Positions 9,728-19,035 of a stretch of DNA of 64,000 nt are shown here, piece by piece (position 1 is the stretch's first letter; every line of letters begins with the position of its first letter). This stretch comes from Danxiaibacter sp048498555 (lineage in GTDB: Bacteria > Bacteroidota > Bacteroidia > Chitinophagales > Chitinophagaceae): contig JBEHXT010000020.1 of the NCBI GenBank assembly GCA_048498555.1, positions 17,037 to 81,036 of the forward strand. The letters are read 5' to 3'. The position numbers were made by a program, and so were the translations under genes. The notes below the pieces were generated by a model. It did no database searches, had not been told where the DNA came from, and saw nothing but the letters and a program-made list of their open reading frames with translations.

Positions 9728-11326
9728 ATGATGAGATTTAATCTTAAAATCAACTACGGTTTTTTGTTGCTTGTAGCTGGTTTTGTAAGCAACACTTTGT
9801 CTGCACAAAACAAACCCAATATTCTTGTCATTTTCGGCGATGATGTTGGCTTGACTAACATCAGCGCATATGGTCAGGGCGTTGTCGGTTATATGACGCC
9901 TAATCTAGACAAACTTGCACATTCTGGCCTTATGTTCACTGATTATTACGCAGAGAATAGTTGTACCGCAGGTCGTTCAACTTTCATTACCGGTCAATGT
10001 GCAAAACGTACCGGCTTATCAAAAGTTGGCATACCTGGCGCGCCGGTTGGATTGCAGGATAGAGATATTACAATTGCCCAGGCCTTGAAACCACTGGGTT
10101 ATGCGACAGGGCAATTTGGTAAAAATCACCTTGGTGACAGAGACGAATATTTGCCCACCAAACACGGTTTTGATGAATTCTTTGGCAATCTCTATCACCT
10201 GAACGCGGAAGAAGAGCCCGAACATGCCACATGGCCAAAGGACGATCCTGCATTTACGAAAGCCAACTCTCCACGTGGCGTGATTCACTCCACTGCAGAT
10301 GGCAAAGTAGAAGATACAGGCCCGCTCACGATCAAAAGAATGGAAACTGTAGACGATGAGACAACCAATGCATGTATGGATTTTATTAAAAGGCAGGCGC
10401 AGGCAAATAAGCCATTTTTTACATGGATGAATTTTACCCGCATGCATTTTAAAACCCATGTTCGTCCTTCTATGACAAATAGAGCTGGAATGCCGGGTAA
10501 TTATTATGCTGATGGTATGCTGGAAATGGATGACAATGTTGGCAAACTGATGAAGTTGCTTGACGATCTTAAATTAACGGAGAACACCATTGTTATATTT
10601 ACAACTGATAATGGCCCTAACCAATTTAGTTGGCCCGATGCAGCTACCACTCCGTTCCGTAGTGAAAAGAACACTAACTGGGAAGGCGCATACCGCGTAC
10701 CGGCTTTTGTACGCTGGCCAGGGCATATACAGCCAGGTGGTTTAACCAATCAAATGTTTTCCGGCTTAGATTGGTTCCCTACTCTATTGGCTGTAGCTGG
10801 TAACGCTAACATCAAAGAAGAGCTGTTAAATGGCAAAGCTGTGGGTGGTAAAACCTTTAAGGTACATTTGGATGGATATAATCAGCTTGATTTTATCACA
10901 GGCAAAACAGATAAAAGTGCACGTATTGAGTTTGCATATTTTAATGACGATGCACAGTTGGTTGCATTCAGGTACCAGGATTGGAAGATGGTTGTACGTG
11001 AACAACCTAAGTATGGTGGCTTTGAAGTATGGTCTTATCCTTTTACCACATACAGGGTTCCTAAATTATTCAATTTAAGAATGGACCCTTACGAGAGAGC
11101 TGATATTGTTTCGGATAACTATTATCAATGGCTCGTGGATAATGATTTTAAAGTATTCCAGTTAAGTACACACGCGGTTGAGTTCCTGCAAACTTTCCTC
11201 AAATATCCGCCTTCGCAATTACCGGCTTCGTTCTCTGTTGATGGGGTTGAAGAGGATATCAATAAAGCCACGGAATCAAATATGAAGCATCCAACTATGG
11301 GTACACAGGCGGGTGGAAAACAATAA
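9728..11326 (+). CDS. Exported sulfatase 3 (formylglycine type)
   Basis: 532 residues; ATGATG start at 9728. A signal peptide ends TLSAQ at 27. D38 and D39 of FGDDVG and C79-T-A-G-R83 give an intact formylglycine sulfatase site. FTTDNGPN replaces the DNGAE of the two upstream copies. It shares the KNHLGDRDE, HGFDEFFGN, KVEDTGPLT and KVHLDGYN blocks with them. A GC-rich hairpin follows at 11450-11471 before the first DUF1254 gene, so the sulfatases may form one transcript and the DUF1254 genes a partly separate one. Confidence 0.9.
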   Translation: MMRFNLKINYGFLLLVAGFVSNTLSAQNKPNILVIFGDDVGLTNISAYGQGVVGYMTPNLDKLAHSGLMFTDYYAENSCTAGRSTFITGQCAKRTGLSKVGIPGAPVGLQDRDITIAQALKPLGYATGQFGKNHLGDRDEYLPTKHGFDEFFGNLYHLNAEEEPEHATWPKDDPAFTKANSPRGVIHSTADGKVEDTGPLTIKRMETVDDETTNACMDFIKRQAQANKPFFTWMNFTRMHFKTHVRPSMTNRAGMPGNYYADGMLEMDDNVGKLMKLLDDLKLTENTIVIFTTDNGPNQFSWPDAATTPFRSEKNTNWEGAYRVPAFVRWPGHIQPGGLTNQMFSGLDWFPTLLAVAGNANIKEELLNGKAVGGKTFKVHLDGYNQLDFITGKTDKSARIEFAYFNDDAQLVAFRYQDWKMVVREQPKYGGFEVWSYPFTTYRVPKLFNLRMDPYERADIVSDNYYQWLVDNDFKVFQLSTHAVEFLQTFLKYPPSQLPASFSVDGVEEDINKATESNMKHPTMGTQAGGKQ

Positions 11327-11449
11327 TCGGTTTTCTGCATACAATTCCTTCAGAATGGAGCAAAGCTAAGAGTAAACGCACGGAGATCGGGTATGCAGAA
11401 ATAGGCAATCGGATAAACCAATTCATTTAAGTGTCCAATAAAAAGTAAT

Positions 11450-11471
11450 ATCCCGGCTAAGCTGCCGGGAT
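11450..11471 (+). terminator. Possible weak terminator or processing hairpin after the sulfatases
   Basis: The perfect 8-bp stem ATCCCGGC / GCCGGGAT has a 6-base loop and is followed by GTTGCTTTT, a poor T-tract. It may only attenuate transcription into the DUF1254 genes. A 10-bp inverted repeat (TTCTGCATAC at 11333-11342, GTATGCAGAA at 11391-11400) lies just upstream. Confidence 0.5.
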
Positions 11472-11526
11472 GTTGCTTTTGAGCATGAAAATTATGCTGC
11501 AAAAGCAGCGCATTAAACCTGATATC

Positions 11527-13017
11527 ATGAGGAACATTCTTCGTGCATCTATACCAGCAATACTTTTAGCTGCATGTAGCCAACAGCCAGCAACAAACTC
11601 AACAACGGGTACGGATTCTTTAATGACCAGCAATGCAAGTGCATCAGGGTATGAGTTTGTTGGTGGCTTTCCTACAGAGGCAACGATTAAAAAAGCTTAC
11701 GACGATGCAGATCTTAACCGAGCCATCCAGGCATATAGGTTTTTTTATCCTACCGTTTCCGGGGAAGCAATATTACAAGGCAATCTGGCTGTTAATGTTA
11801 AACCCAATGTCACTTCTGGTACGCTGGATACAAAACCGCAGCAAATAGGGTTTACACTCAACTCAGACACGCCATATGGGCCATTGTTGCTGGATCTTTC
11901 AAGCGGCCCTTTTGTAATTGAAATACCTGCCGGCCCATTGATTGTAGTGGCAATGGATGTTAATCAGCGTTGGGTGGCGGATATGGGAATACCTGGGCCC
12001 GATGCCGGTAAGGGTGGTAAACATCTGATCGTTCCTCCCGGTTATAAAGGAAATATTCCTTCAGGTTTTCATATATGGAAATCGTCCTCCAACAATCTTA
12101 CTGTTGGTATTCGTTCATTGCCGGTAGGAGGTGATGTGAACGCTGCAATGGAAAGAATTAAAACTATCAAATTCTATCCGTTGAATGCACCGGCGAGTGC
12201 TTCTTCTGTTCAATTTTTAGATTTGACTGGTAAGCCACAGAATACAACTCCATTGGATTGGGAAACCAATATTAAATATTGGGAAGTGCTGGCAAAAATA
12301 ATTGACCGCGAGCCGGCTTATGAGGGTTATCGCACTTATTATGGAGAGTTAGCTGTGTTGGGCATTGTGAAAGGCAAGCCTTTTAATCCTGATGCTCGAA
12401 TGAAAGATATTCTTGAGAGGGCTGCGAAAATAGGTAATGCCCAAATGCGTGTGCAATCATTTGCTGACCGCAGGCCTGATCGCGTTGTATGGAAAGATCG
12501 TCAATGGGAATGGGTAGGATTGCGGCCAGAGAATGGCGATTTTGATGCGCCTTCTTATGTTGATCTTGATGCAAGAGAAGTTTGGTTCTACCAGGCCATC
12601 GGTGCATCACCTGCCATGTTTAGAAGGCAGGCCGGAGCCGGATCTGTTTATTGGCTGGGAATGCGGGACAAAACGGGTGCTTATGTGGACGGAGCAAAAA
12701 CATACAAGCTGACTATTCCACAACCTGTGCCTGCAAAACTGTTCTGGTCTGTAACCGTGTATGATGCAGAAACACGCAGCCAGGTGCAGACGGATCAGGG
12801 CTACGCAGCATTGCGCTCGATGTTTGAATTGAAGGACCTGGCAAAAGAATCTTCTGTTGATCTGTACTTCGGCCCTAAAGCGCCTGCGGGAAAAGAAAAA
12901 CAATGGATCAAAACAATTCCGGGAAAAGGCTGGTTCGTGTATATCCGTGTGTACGGGCCAGATCAGCCGGCGTTTGACGGAAGCTGGAAGCCCGGTGATT
13001 TTGAAGAAGTGAAATAA
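11527..13017 (+). CDS. DUF1254/DUF1214 lipoprotein 1
   Basis: 496 residues from the ATG at 11527; a longer frame begins at 11470, but this start puts a clean lipoprotein signal peptide first (lipobox LAAC). DUF1254 occupies about residues 35-190, with GPDAGKGGKHLIVPPGYKG typical of the family. DUF1214 fills the last 110 residues (AKLFWSVTVYDAETRSQVQT, LYFGPKAPAGKEKQWI, GSWKPGDFEEVK). The pair of domains has no established biochemical role. It is exported and probably membrane-anchored facing the periplasm. It is the first of four paralogs that follow the three sulfatases, so a role in the same pathway is likely but unproven. Confidence 0.85.
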   Translation: MRNILRASIPAILLAACSQQPATNSTTGTDSLMTSNASASGYEFVGGFPTEATIKKAYDDADLNRAIQAYRFFYPTVSGEAILQGNLAVNVKPNVTSGTLDTKPQQIGFTLNSDTPYGPLLLDLSSGPFVIEIPAGPLIVVAMDVNQRWVADMGIPGPDAGKGGKHLIVPPGYKGNIPSGFHIWKSSSNNLTVGIRSLPVGGDVNAAMERIKTIKFYPLNAPASASSVQFLDLTGKPQNTTPLDWETNIKYWEVLAKIIDREPAYEGYRTYYGELAVLGIVKGKPFNPDARMKDILERAAKIGNAQMRVQSFADRRPDRVVWKDRQWEWVGLRPENGDFDAPSYVDLDAREVWFYQAIGASPAMFRRQAGAGSVYWLGMRDKTGAYVDGAKTYKLTIPQPVPAKLFWSVTVYDAETRSQVQTDQGYAALRSMFELKDLAKESSVDLYFGPKAPAGKEKQWIKTIPGKGWFVYIRVYGPDQPAFDGSWKPGDFEEVK

Positions 13018-13155
13018 CAATGATATACAGCGTGGATTCGCATTTGTTGAATAGAAAAAAAACGTTGAAGTGTGCGACGCAACGATGATGAATTATATTA
13101 CAAACGCCGGGTTCAAAAAATCAATACTTGTGTATTACGTTATATAATTAAGCGT

Positions 13156-14607
13156 ATGAAAAACCTAGTTTATGTGTTGCTTGCTTTGTTACTGGCTTCA
13201 TGCGGGCAGAACCAACAACAAACTTCCACTGCGACTCAGGCGACAAATGCTGATTCCGCCAATGCAACTTTTAAGCCTGCTAACATCAAAGAACAGATGA
13301 TTTATCAGCGTGGCATTGAAGCTGCCGTATGGGGAATACCTGCTGTAAATTTTCAGTTGATGTTTGATGCCTTTGCTAAAATAAACGGCAGTTATAACCA
13401 GGTGGTGATCTGGCCAAAATTACTGGACTGGAAAAATCAAACGCTTACTCCCAATCCTGATGTTATATACCTGATGCCTTTTTTCAATACCAAAGAAGTT
13501 GGGCCTGTGGTGCTGGAAATTCCTCCTGCAGATAGTGGGGTGTTCAATGGCAGCATTATGAACTACTGGCAGGCAGCGATTGAAGATGTTGGCCCCGGCG
13601 GAGTAGATAAAGGTAAAGGCGGCAAGTATCTTTTTCTGCCACCCAATTATGAGAAGAATAAAATTCCTCCCGGGTATATTCCTATGCAATCCGATACTTA
13701 CCAGGGTTATGCATTGTTGCGTTCCGTTTTAAAAAGCGGAAGTGATGTAGATGTTGCTGCAGCCGTTGCTTACGCAAAACGTATAAAACTTTATCCGTTA
13801 AGTGAGGTTTCAAAAAATCCCGCAACAAAATTTGTAGATGCCAGCAACGGCGTGTATGACGCCAATATTCAATACGATGCCAGTTTTTACCGTACATTAG
13901 ATAAGATCTTGCAGGCGGAGCCCTGGTTGGAAAGAGACAGGGCGATGATTGACCCGCTTAAAACAATTGGCCTGGAGCGTGGTAAACCTTTTAATCCTGA
14001 TGCGCGTACACAAGAAATATTGAGCATTGCAGCAAAGCAGGCGAGAGCATGGCTTGAAGTGCAGTATGCGGGAATGCCGCCGTTCTATAAAGAATCACAT
14101 AGGTTTTTTCCTGCCAGTGATGATTATAAGTTAAGCGTTGTAAAATCGTACCAGGTTCCGGAGATATATCCGATTGATAACAGAGGCATGTGTTATATGA
14201 TCGCTTTCTTTAGCGCAAAACATCTTGGAGAGTCTCAATTTTATTTAATGCAGGCACTTGACAAAGATGGCAATCCATTAGATGGTAAATCTTCCTATAA
14301 ATTGCATGTTCCTGCCAATGCGCCTGTAACACAATATTGGTCAGTAACAGTATATAATCGCGAAACACACACTTTTATACGCAATGCCCGCTGGATGGGC
14401 CGTTCGTCTCAAACGCCGGGGTTACAAAAGAACAGTGATGGAACGGTAGATCTTTATTTTGGGCCAACTGCTCCTGCCAGTAGGGAATCCAATTGGATAC
14501 CTACAGATGCAAATGGAAAGTTCGAATTGCTGGCAAGATTTTATGGGCCGACAAAAGGTTTGTATGATGGCTCGTGGAAGTTGAATGATGTGGAGAAAGT
14601 GAAATAG
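13156..14607 (+). CDS. DUF1254/DUF1214 lipoprotein 2
   Basis: 483 residues from the ATG at 13156, chosen because the next residues form a lipoprotein signal peptide (MKNLVYVLLALLLASCGQ, lipobox LASC); a longer frame opens at 13072. DUF1254 is at about 50-200, with IYLMPFFNTKEVGPVVLEIP and DKGKGGKYLFLPPNYE. DUF1214 is at about 375-483, with TQYWSVTVYNRETHTFI and LYFGPTAPASRESNWI, ending in DVEKVK. It shares the four-copy C-terminal pattern D/G-x-SW...(V/I/F)x(E/K)VK with its neighbours. It lies upstream of a carbonic anhydrase that starts 91 bp later. Function unknown. Confidence 0.85.
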   Translation: MKNLVYVLLALLLASCGQNQQQTSTATQATNADSANATFKPANIKEQMIYQRGIEAAVWGIPAVNFQLMFDAFAKINGSYNQVVIWPKLLDWKNQTLTPNPDVIYLMPFFNTKEVGPVVLEIPPADSGVFNGSIMNYWQAAIEDVGPGGVDKGKGGKYLFLPPNYEKNKIPPGYIPMQSDTYQGYALLRSVLKSGSDVDVAAAVAYAKRIKLYPLSEVSKNPATKFVDASNGVYDANIQYDASFYRTLDKILQAEPWLERDRAMIDPLKTIGLERGKPFNPDARTQEILSIAAKQARAWLEVQYAGMPPFYKESHRFFPASDDYKLSVVKSYQVPEIYPIDNRGMCYMIAFFSAKHLGESQFYLMQALDKDGNPLDGKSSYKLHVPANAPVTQYWSVTVYNRETHTFIRNARWMGRSSQTPGLQKNSDGTVDLYFGPTAPASRESNWIPTDANGKFELLARFYGPTKGLYDGSWKLNDVEKVK

Positions 14608-14698
14608 TGAATGGTGAATAGTGACGGGTGAGGGGTTTAACCGGCTGCTTTTGTTTAAGAAAGAACTATTATTTAAATACTCAATTATCTCAAACTTT

Positions 14699-15451
14699 AT
14701 GAAAAACAACGTACTCTTTTTTATGATGCTATTGTGTGAATCATTGATTGCATGCCAGACTCATGAAAATGTAAAAACAAGTGAGAATGTAAATGAAGTG
14801 GTAGTTGATAAAAGCGATATTCTTATGGATAGTGTGCTGACTGCTGAGCAGCAGGCAAAGCTTACACCTGATGAAGTGATCGCTTTACTAAAAGCAGGAA
14901 ATGATGAGTTTGTATCGGATAGTTTAACTGTAAGGAATAACACTGCAAGGGTGCGCAGGGCGGCGCTCGGCCAATATCCTAAAGCCGTTATTTTATCCTG
15001 CCTTGACTCGCGTGTGCCTGTTGAAGATGTGTTTCACAGAGGCATTGGAGATGTGTTCGTGGGGCGTGTTGCAGGGAATTTTGTAAATGAGGATATGCTT
15101 GGTAGTATGGAGTTTGGTTGTAAAGTGGCTGGTGCCAAAGTGATTTTGGTATTGGGCCATGAATATTGCGGCGCAATTAAATCTGCTATTGATGATGTTA
15201 AGCTGGGTAACATAACTGCAATGCTTTCCAAAATAAGGCCGGCGGTAACAAGCCTCTCAACTTACAGCGGTGAGAAAACTTCAAAGAATGATGCCTTTGT
15301 TCATGAAGTGTGTGTGCAAAATGTAAAACTGACGGTGCAACAAATAACTGCAAAGAGCCCTATTCTTAAAGAGCTTGTAGATCAGCAAAAGCTCAAAGTT
15401 GTTGGCGCTGTTTATAATATGAATACAGGTAAAGTAGATTTCCTGCAATAA
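14699..15451 (+). CDS. Lipoprotein beta-carbonic anhydrase
   Basis: 250 residues from the ATG at 14699; the longer frame from 14621 would bury the signal peptide. The lipobox is LIAC with C19 as the lipid site. The beta-carbonic anhydrase signature is complete: C101-L-D103-S-R105, then GHEYCGA with H154 and C157, giving the Cys/His/Cys zinc set and the Asp/Arg dyad. Residues 112-135 (FHRGIGDVFVGRVAGN) are also typical. The enzyme interconverts CO2 and bicarbonate, here on the periplasmic side. It lies inside the run of DUF1254 genes on the same strand, which suggests co-expression. A pathway link to the sulfatases or DUF1254 proteins is inference. Confidence 0.9.
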   Translation: MKNNVLFFMMLLCESLIACQTHENVKTSENVNEVVVDKSDILMDSVLTAEQQAKLTPDEVIALLKAGNDEFVSDSLTVRNNTARVRRAALGQYPKAVILSCLDSRVPVEDVFHRGIGDVFVGRVAGNFVNEDMLGSMEFGCKVAGAKVILVLGHEYCGAIKSAIDDVKLGNITAMLSKIRPAVTSLSTYSGEKTSKNDAFVHEVCVQNVKLTVQQITAKSPILKELVDQQKLKVVGAVYNMNTGKVDFLQ

Positions 15452-15696
15452 GTATTACGTATTTTGCGAGATGGTTTCACGCAGCATGCGCCGCGAAGCA
15501 GCGGCGCAGCGTATTCTTGCTCTTGCGCCTCTGCATTTTTCTCTGTGTAACTGTATTCTTCTCTCAAAGCAGCTGTCGTTTTCAATTGTTCCTTTCCCAG
15601 CCTGAACGATTTCAGTCGGGCAGGATTTTTCAATTATTATGCCCGAACTTTTTGATGGAGCCTTTGTTATGTTTTGATATTCCTAAAAAGGGCGCA

Positions 15697-17241
15697 ATGA
15701 AAAAAATAACCAACATATTGTTCGCATTTGGCATGCATGTGCTGCCTGTTGTTAAGAGCATAATCATAACAAGCTCAGTAACCTTTTTTATTTTTTCAAC
15801 AGGATGCGGCGAAGCAAATAACCGATCAGAAATTTCCGGTGCCAGCCCGAAGGATGCAGCATCATCTGTCGCTGGTTCATATAAACTTGATGGGGGTATT
15901 ATTGCGAAGGAAGATGTAGATAAAATGTATGCCGAACTTGGTTTTCAGCAAGCTTGTCAAAGTTATATGTGGTCAATTCCGTTAGTATCATTTGCTCAGT
16001 GGCAACATACACACGAGACTGTTTTTGGCGCACAAAGCGGTGATATTGTTTTATATACCGGGTACGAAAATCTTGTAAAAATTCTTACAGCAAACGCTAC
16101 AACTCCTTACCTGGTTTCCTTTATTGATATGGCAAAAGCTGGCCCGTTTATAGTTGAATTGCCGGCAGGAAATGTAGCAGGTGGCCTCGCTGATATGTGG
16201 CAACAGGAAATTGCCACGCTGGGCGAAATGGGCGCGGATAAAGGAAAATCAGCTAAGTACTTATTGTTGCCTCCCGAAGGAAAAGATAGCAACGCAACAT
16301 TGCAGGGCTATACGCCTGTTAAATGTTCAATGAACAATGTTTTTTTAGGGCTGCGTGTACTTGATCCAGATCCTGCTAAAATGCAGGAGATTGTTCACCA
16401 GATCAGGATTTACCCATATTCTTCAAGAAATAATCCTGTGCAAAATAAAGTAGTTACACCGGCTCAGGGTAAAGACTATACTTTGGGCCAGCCCGCTGGA
16501 ATAGAGTACTGGCAGCGTCTGCACGATATAATACAAGAAGAGCCCGTACAGGAACGCAATATGTTTTACATGGCCATGCTCCAAAATCTTGGCATTGAAA
16601 AAGGGCAACCCTTCAATCCTACAGATGCACAAAAGAAAGCTTTACTGGATGGTGCCAAGTATGGTGAAGTGATGACGCAGGCGGTCACTTACGCCAAACG
16701 TTTTCCAAATATGAAGCATTGGAGTGATCGCGATTGGGAATATGTGATAACTATGAACAATGCCAACCAACGTTCGCAGGATTACGAATATCTGCTACAG
16801 CGTACAGCTTATTTTTATGAAGCGGTAACTTTTTCCAAAGCCATGATAAGCCAGACTCCTGGCCAGGGACAGGCTTATCTCGGAACTTATACAGATAAAA
16901 GCGGTGGTTGGCTTGATGGTAGCAAGAATTACACTTTGCATGTTCCTGCTAATCCACCCGCTGCACATTTCTGGTCACTCACTGTCTATGATTCGCAAAC
17001 ACGCTGCTTAATTGTAAATGAACAAAAGAATGCAGATCTGTCATCGCGCAAAGATTTGTTCAAAAATTCGGATGGATCGGTTGACCTGTACTTTGGTCCC
17101 AAAATACTCGCAGGAAAAGAAAAGAACTGGGTGCAAACTGTTCCTGGAAAACATTGGTTTGCATATTTCCGTTTTTATGGGCCCACAGATAAGTATTTCG
17201 ATAAGAGCTGGAAAATGGATGACATTGCTGAAGTGAAATAA
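15697..17241 (+). CDS. DUF1254/DUF1214 lipoprotein 3
   Basis: 514 residues from the ATG at 15697; the open frame begins at 15517 but its first 60 residues look non-coding. The N-terminus is hydrophobic and ends in a lipobox-like STGC. DUF1254 lies at about 75-220 (ATTPYLVSFIDMAKAGPFIVE, shortened from the usual Asn-containing NSDTxY or NPDxxY form, and DKGKSAKYLLLPPEG). DUF1214 lies at the C-terminus (AHFWSLTVYDSQTRCLIV, LYFGPKILAGKEKNWV, KSWKMDDIAEVK). The next paralog starts 29 bp downstream, so these two are surely co-transcribed. Function unknown. Confidence 0.84.
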   Translation: MKKITNILFAFGMHVLPVVKSIIITSSVTFFIFSTGCGEANNRSEISGASPKDAASSVAGSYKLDGGIIAKEDVDKMYAELGFQQACQSYMWSIPLVSFAQWQHTHETVFGAQSGDIVLYTGYENLVKILTANATTPYLVSFIDMAKAGPFIVELPAGNVAGGLADMWQQEIATLGEMGADKGKSAKYLLLPPEGKDSNATLQGYTPVKCSMNNVFLGLRVLDPDPAKMQEIVHQIRIYPYSSRNNPVQNKVVTPAQGKDYTLGQPAGIEYWQRLHDIIQEEPVQERNMFYMAMLQNLGIEKGQPFNPTDAQKKALLDGAKYGEVMTQAVTYAKRFPNMKHWSDRDWEYVITMNNANQRSQDYEYLLQRTAYFYEAVTFSKAMISQTPGQGQAYLGTYTDKSGGWLDGSKNYTLHVPANPPAAHFWSLTVYDSQTRCLIVNEQKNADLSSRKDLFKNSDGSVDLYFGPKILAGKEKNWVQTVPGKHWFAYFRFYGPTDKYFDKSWKMDDIAEVK

Positions 17242-17270
17242 AATCTTGAACCTGAAATAAACAAAAAGTA

Positions 17271-18896
17271 ATGATGAAAAATAGCAAATGTGCAATAAGG
17301 ATAATGCTGCTGACGACTACGTTGAATATTAGTATGAAGGTGCATGCACAGGTCTCACCAAAAACCATGCAGTCTATTTCAACACCGGATAAAGTACAAA
17401 CTGCGCTTGGTACATTATCATTCAGAGATGGTATGCCTGACGCATCCACAACGCAAAAGTTATATGACGAAGCGGATTACCTGCATGGGGTGGATGCATT
17501 TGTGAATGGATATGCTCCGGTGTCTCAGTGGGCCATCCGCAAAGGATTTAAAGATGCAGGGATCAATGATAATGATGTGATTGTGTTCTCGGGGCTGATG
17601 GATTCAAAATCCCTGTTTCTTACAGCTAATGCGGATACTTATTATTTCTGGACTTATGTTGATCTTAGTAAAGGCCCTATGGTTGTAGAAACACCACCAA
17701 ATACGTTAGGTGTAATTGATGATATGTGGTGGCGATGGGTAACGGATTTCGGATTGCCAGGGCCAGACCGTGGCATGGGCGGCAAGTTTCTGATCATTCC
17801 GCCGGATTATAAAGGGACAGTGCCTGAAGGTGGTTATTTTGTTTGTCATAGCCGCACATTACAGGTGGGGGTTTTAGGTAGGGCATTCCTGGAGAATAAT
17901 GATCCCAAACCAGCAGATGAAGCCGTTAAAAAGCATTTGAAAATATATTCTTATGCTGCCGGAAGCTGGGGTTCCAGTATTGGTTCTTTTCTTAATGGAA
18001 AATCCACACTTGCTGCATTGGCGAAGCCGGGTGAGTTAAAGTTTATAGAGGGGACGGGCAAAGAAATGAACACCATTCCACCTGCTGATTATTCTTTCTT
18101 TGAAATGCTGAATGAGGCTGTACAGGCTCAACCGGCTTCAGCTCTTGATCCGGAAATTGCCGGGCATTTTGCTGCATTGGGTATCGTAAAGGACAAGCCA
18201 TTTACTCCGGATGAACGATGGAAAAAGATCTTATTGAAATCCGCCGCAATGGGTAATGCGATCAGCCGGACCGTCTCATTCAATCCAAGAAAAGAAGAAG
18301 GGTTTAATTATTACGGCGCGGGTAATCATTGGGTGAATCCATTATTTATTGGTGGTTATGAATTTCAAACGCCACCACCAATGATCTCCAAAGAAGGAGT
18401 GAAACAAGCTCCGGATGATGGTGCAAAAAAGATCAATGCACGAATTGGAATGTTTTATTCAGCAACGGGAATTACACCGGCCATGTGTATGCGGTTGACC
18501 AATATCGGTTCGCAGTACCTTGGTGCATTCTTTGATTCGAAAGGTGTTGCATTTGATGGTGCAAAAACTTATAAGATAACCTTGCCGGCGCATATACCTG
18601 CTGCTAAGTTCTGGTCGATTACGTTGTACGATAACCAAACGCGCTCTATGTTGCAGACAGCGCAACGCTATCCGCGTGCAGGAAGTCAGAGCTATCCAAC
18701 CCCCGCAGCAGTAGTCGATGCAGATAGCACTTACACCATTTATTTTTCTCCTAAGAAGCCTGTCAATGTACAGGATGGTAACTGGATTCAAACTGATCCC
18801 GGCAAGGGATGGTTTACATTGTTGAGATTGTATAGCCCGCTGCAACCATTTTTTGATAAGTCGTGGATAGCACCGGATATAGAAGAGGTGAAATAA
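17271..18896 (+). CDS. Exported DUF1254/DUF1214 protein 4
   Basis: 541 residues. Unlike the other three copies, it has a type I signal peptide (MLLTTTLNISMKVHAQ, cleavage near residue 27) and no lipobox, so it should be soluble in the periplasm. DUF1254 has LTANADTYYFWTYVDLSKGP and PGPDRGMGGKFLIIPPDYKG. DUF1214 has AKFWSITLYDNQTRSMLQT and IYFSPKKPVNVQDGNWI, ending KSWIAPDIEEVK. It is the longest paralog, with an insert near 340-400 containing an FNPRKEEGFNYYGAGNHW segment. It closes the block; simple-repeat intergenic DNA follows. Confidence 0.86.
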   Translation: MMKNSKCAIRIMLLTTTLNISMKVHAQVSPKTMQSISTPDKVQTALGTLSFRDGMPDASTTQKLYDEADYLHGVDAFVNGYAPVSQWAIRKGFKDAGINDNDVIVFSGLMDSKSLFLTANADTYYFWTYVDLSKGPMVVETPPNTLGVIDDMWWRWVTDFGLPGPDRGMGGKFLIIPPDYKGTVPEGGYFVCHSRTLQVGVLGRAFLENNDPKPADEAVKKHLKIYSYAAGSWGSSIGSFLNGKSTLAALAKPGELKFIEGTGKEMNTIPPADYSFFEMLNEAVQAQPASALDPEIAGHFAALGIVKDKPFTPDERWKKILLKSAAMGNAISRTVSFNPRKEEGFNYYGAGNHWVNPLFIGGYEFQTPPPMISKEGVKQAPDDGAKKINARIGMFYSATGITPAMCMRLTNIGSQYLGAFFDSKGVAFDGAKTYKITLPAHIPAAKFWSITLYDNQTRSMLQTAQRYPRAGSQSYPTPAAVVDADSTYTIYFSPKKPVNVQDGNWIQTDPGKGWFTLLRLYSPLQPFFDKSWIAPDIEEVK

Positions 18897-19035
18897 TGGA
18901 GAGTTGAAAATTGACAATTGACAATGTCTTTTGTTTTTTCGAATCATTACACAGAGAATCTGCACAGCGAAGTCACAGAGCGTCACAGAGATTTTTATAC
19001 TGCCTCCATTTTCCATTTTCAATTATTAACCCGTT
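18897..19035. repeat. Intergenic micro-repeats (ACAATTGACAATTG-type and CACAGAG-type)
   Basis: The spacer contains GAAAATTGACAATTGACAAT near 18906, several CACAGAG/CACAGAGA words (18951-18990), and TTTTCCATTTTCAATTATT at the right end. The same words recur, on either strand, at 20685-20885 and 36660-36770. No gene or terminator is clear. Confidence 0.6.

Noticed and set aside
6471..11326. Three sulfatases as an assembly artefact of one gene
   Set aside because: They differ in length, C-termini and many residues, so they are true paralogs.
11333..11400. 10-bp inverted repeat TTCTGCATAC/GTATGCAGAA as an operator or att site
   Set aside because: The loop of 48 bases is too long for a terminator and there is no integrase or second copy; kept only as a note.
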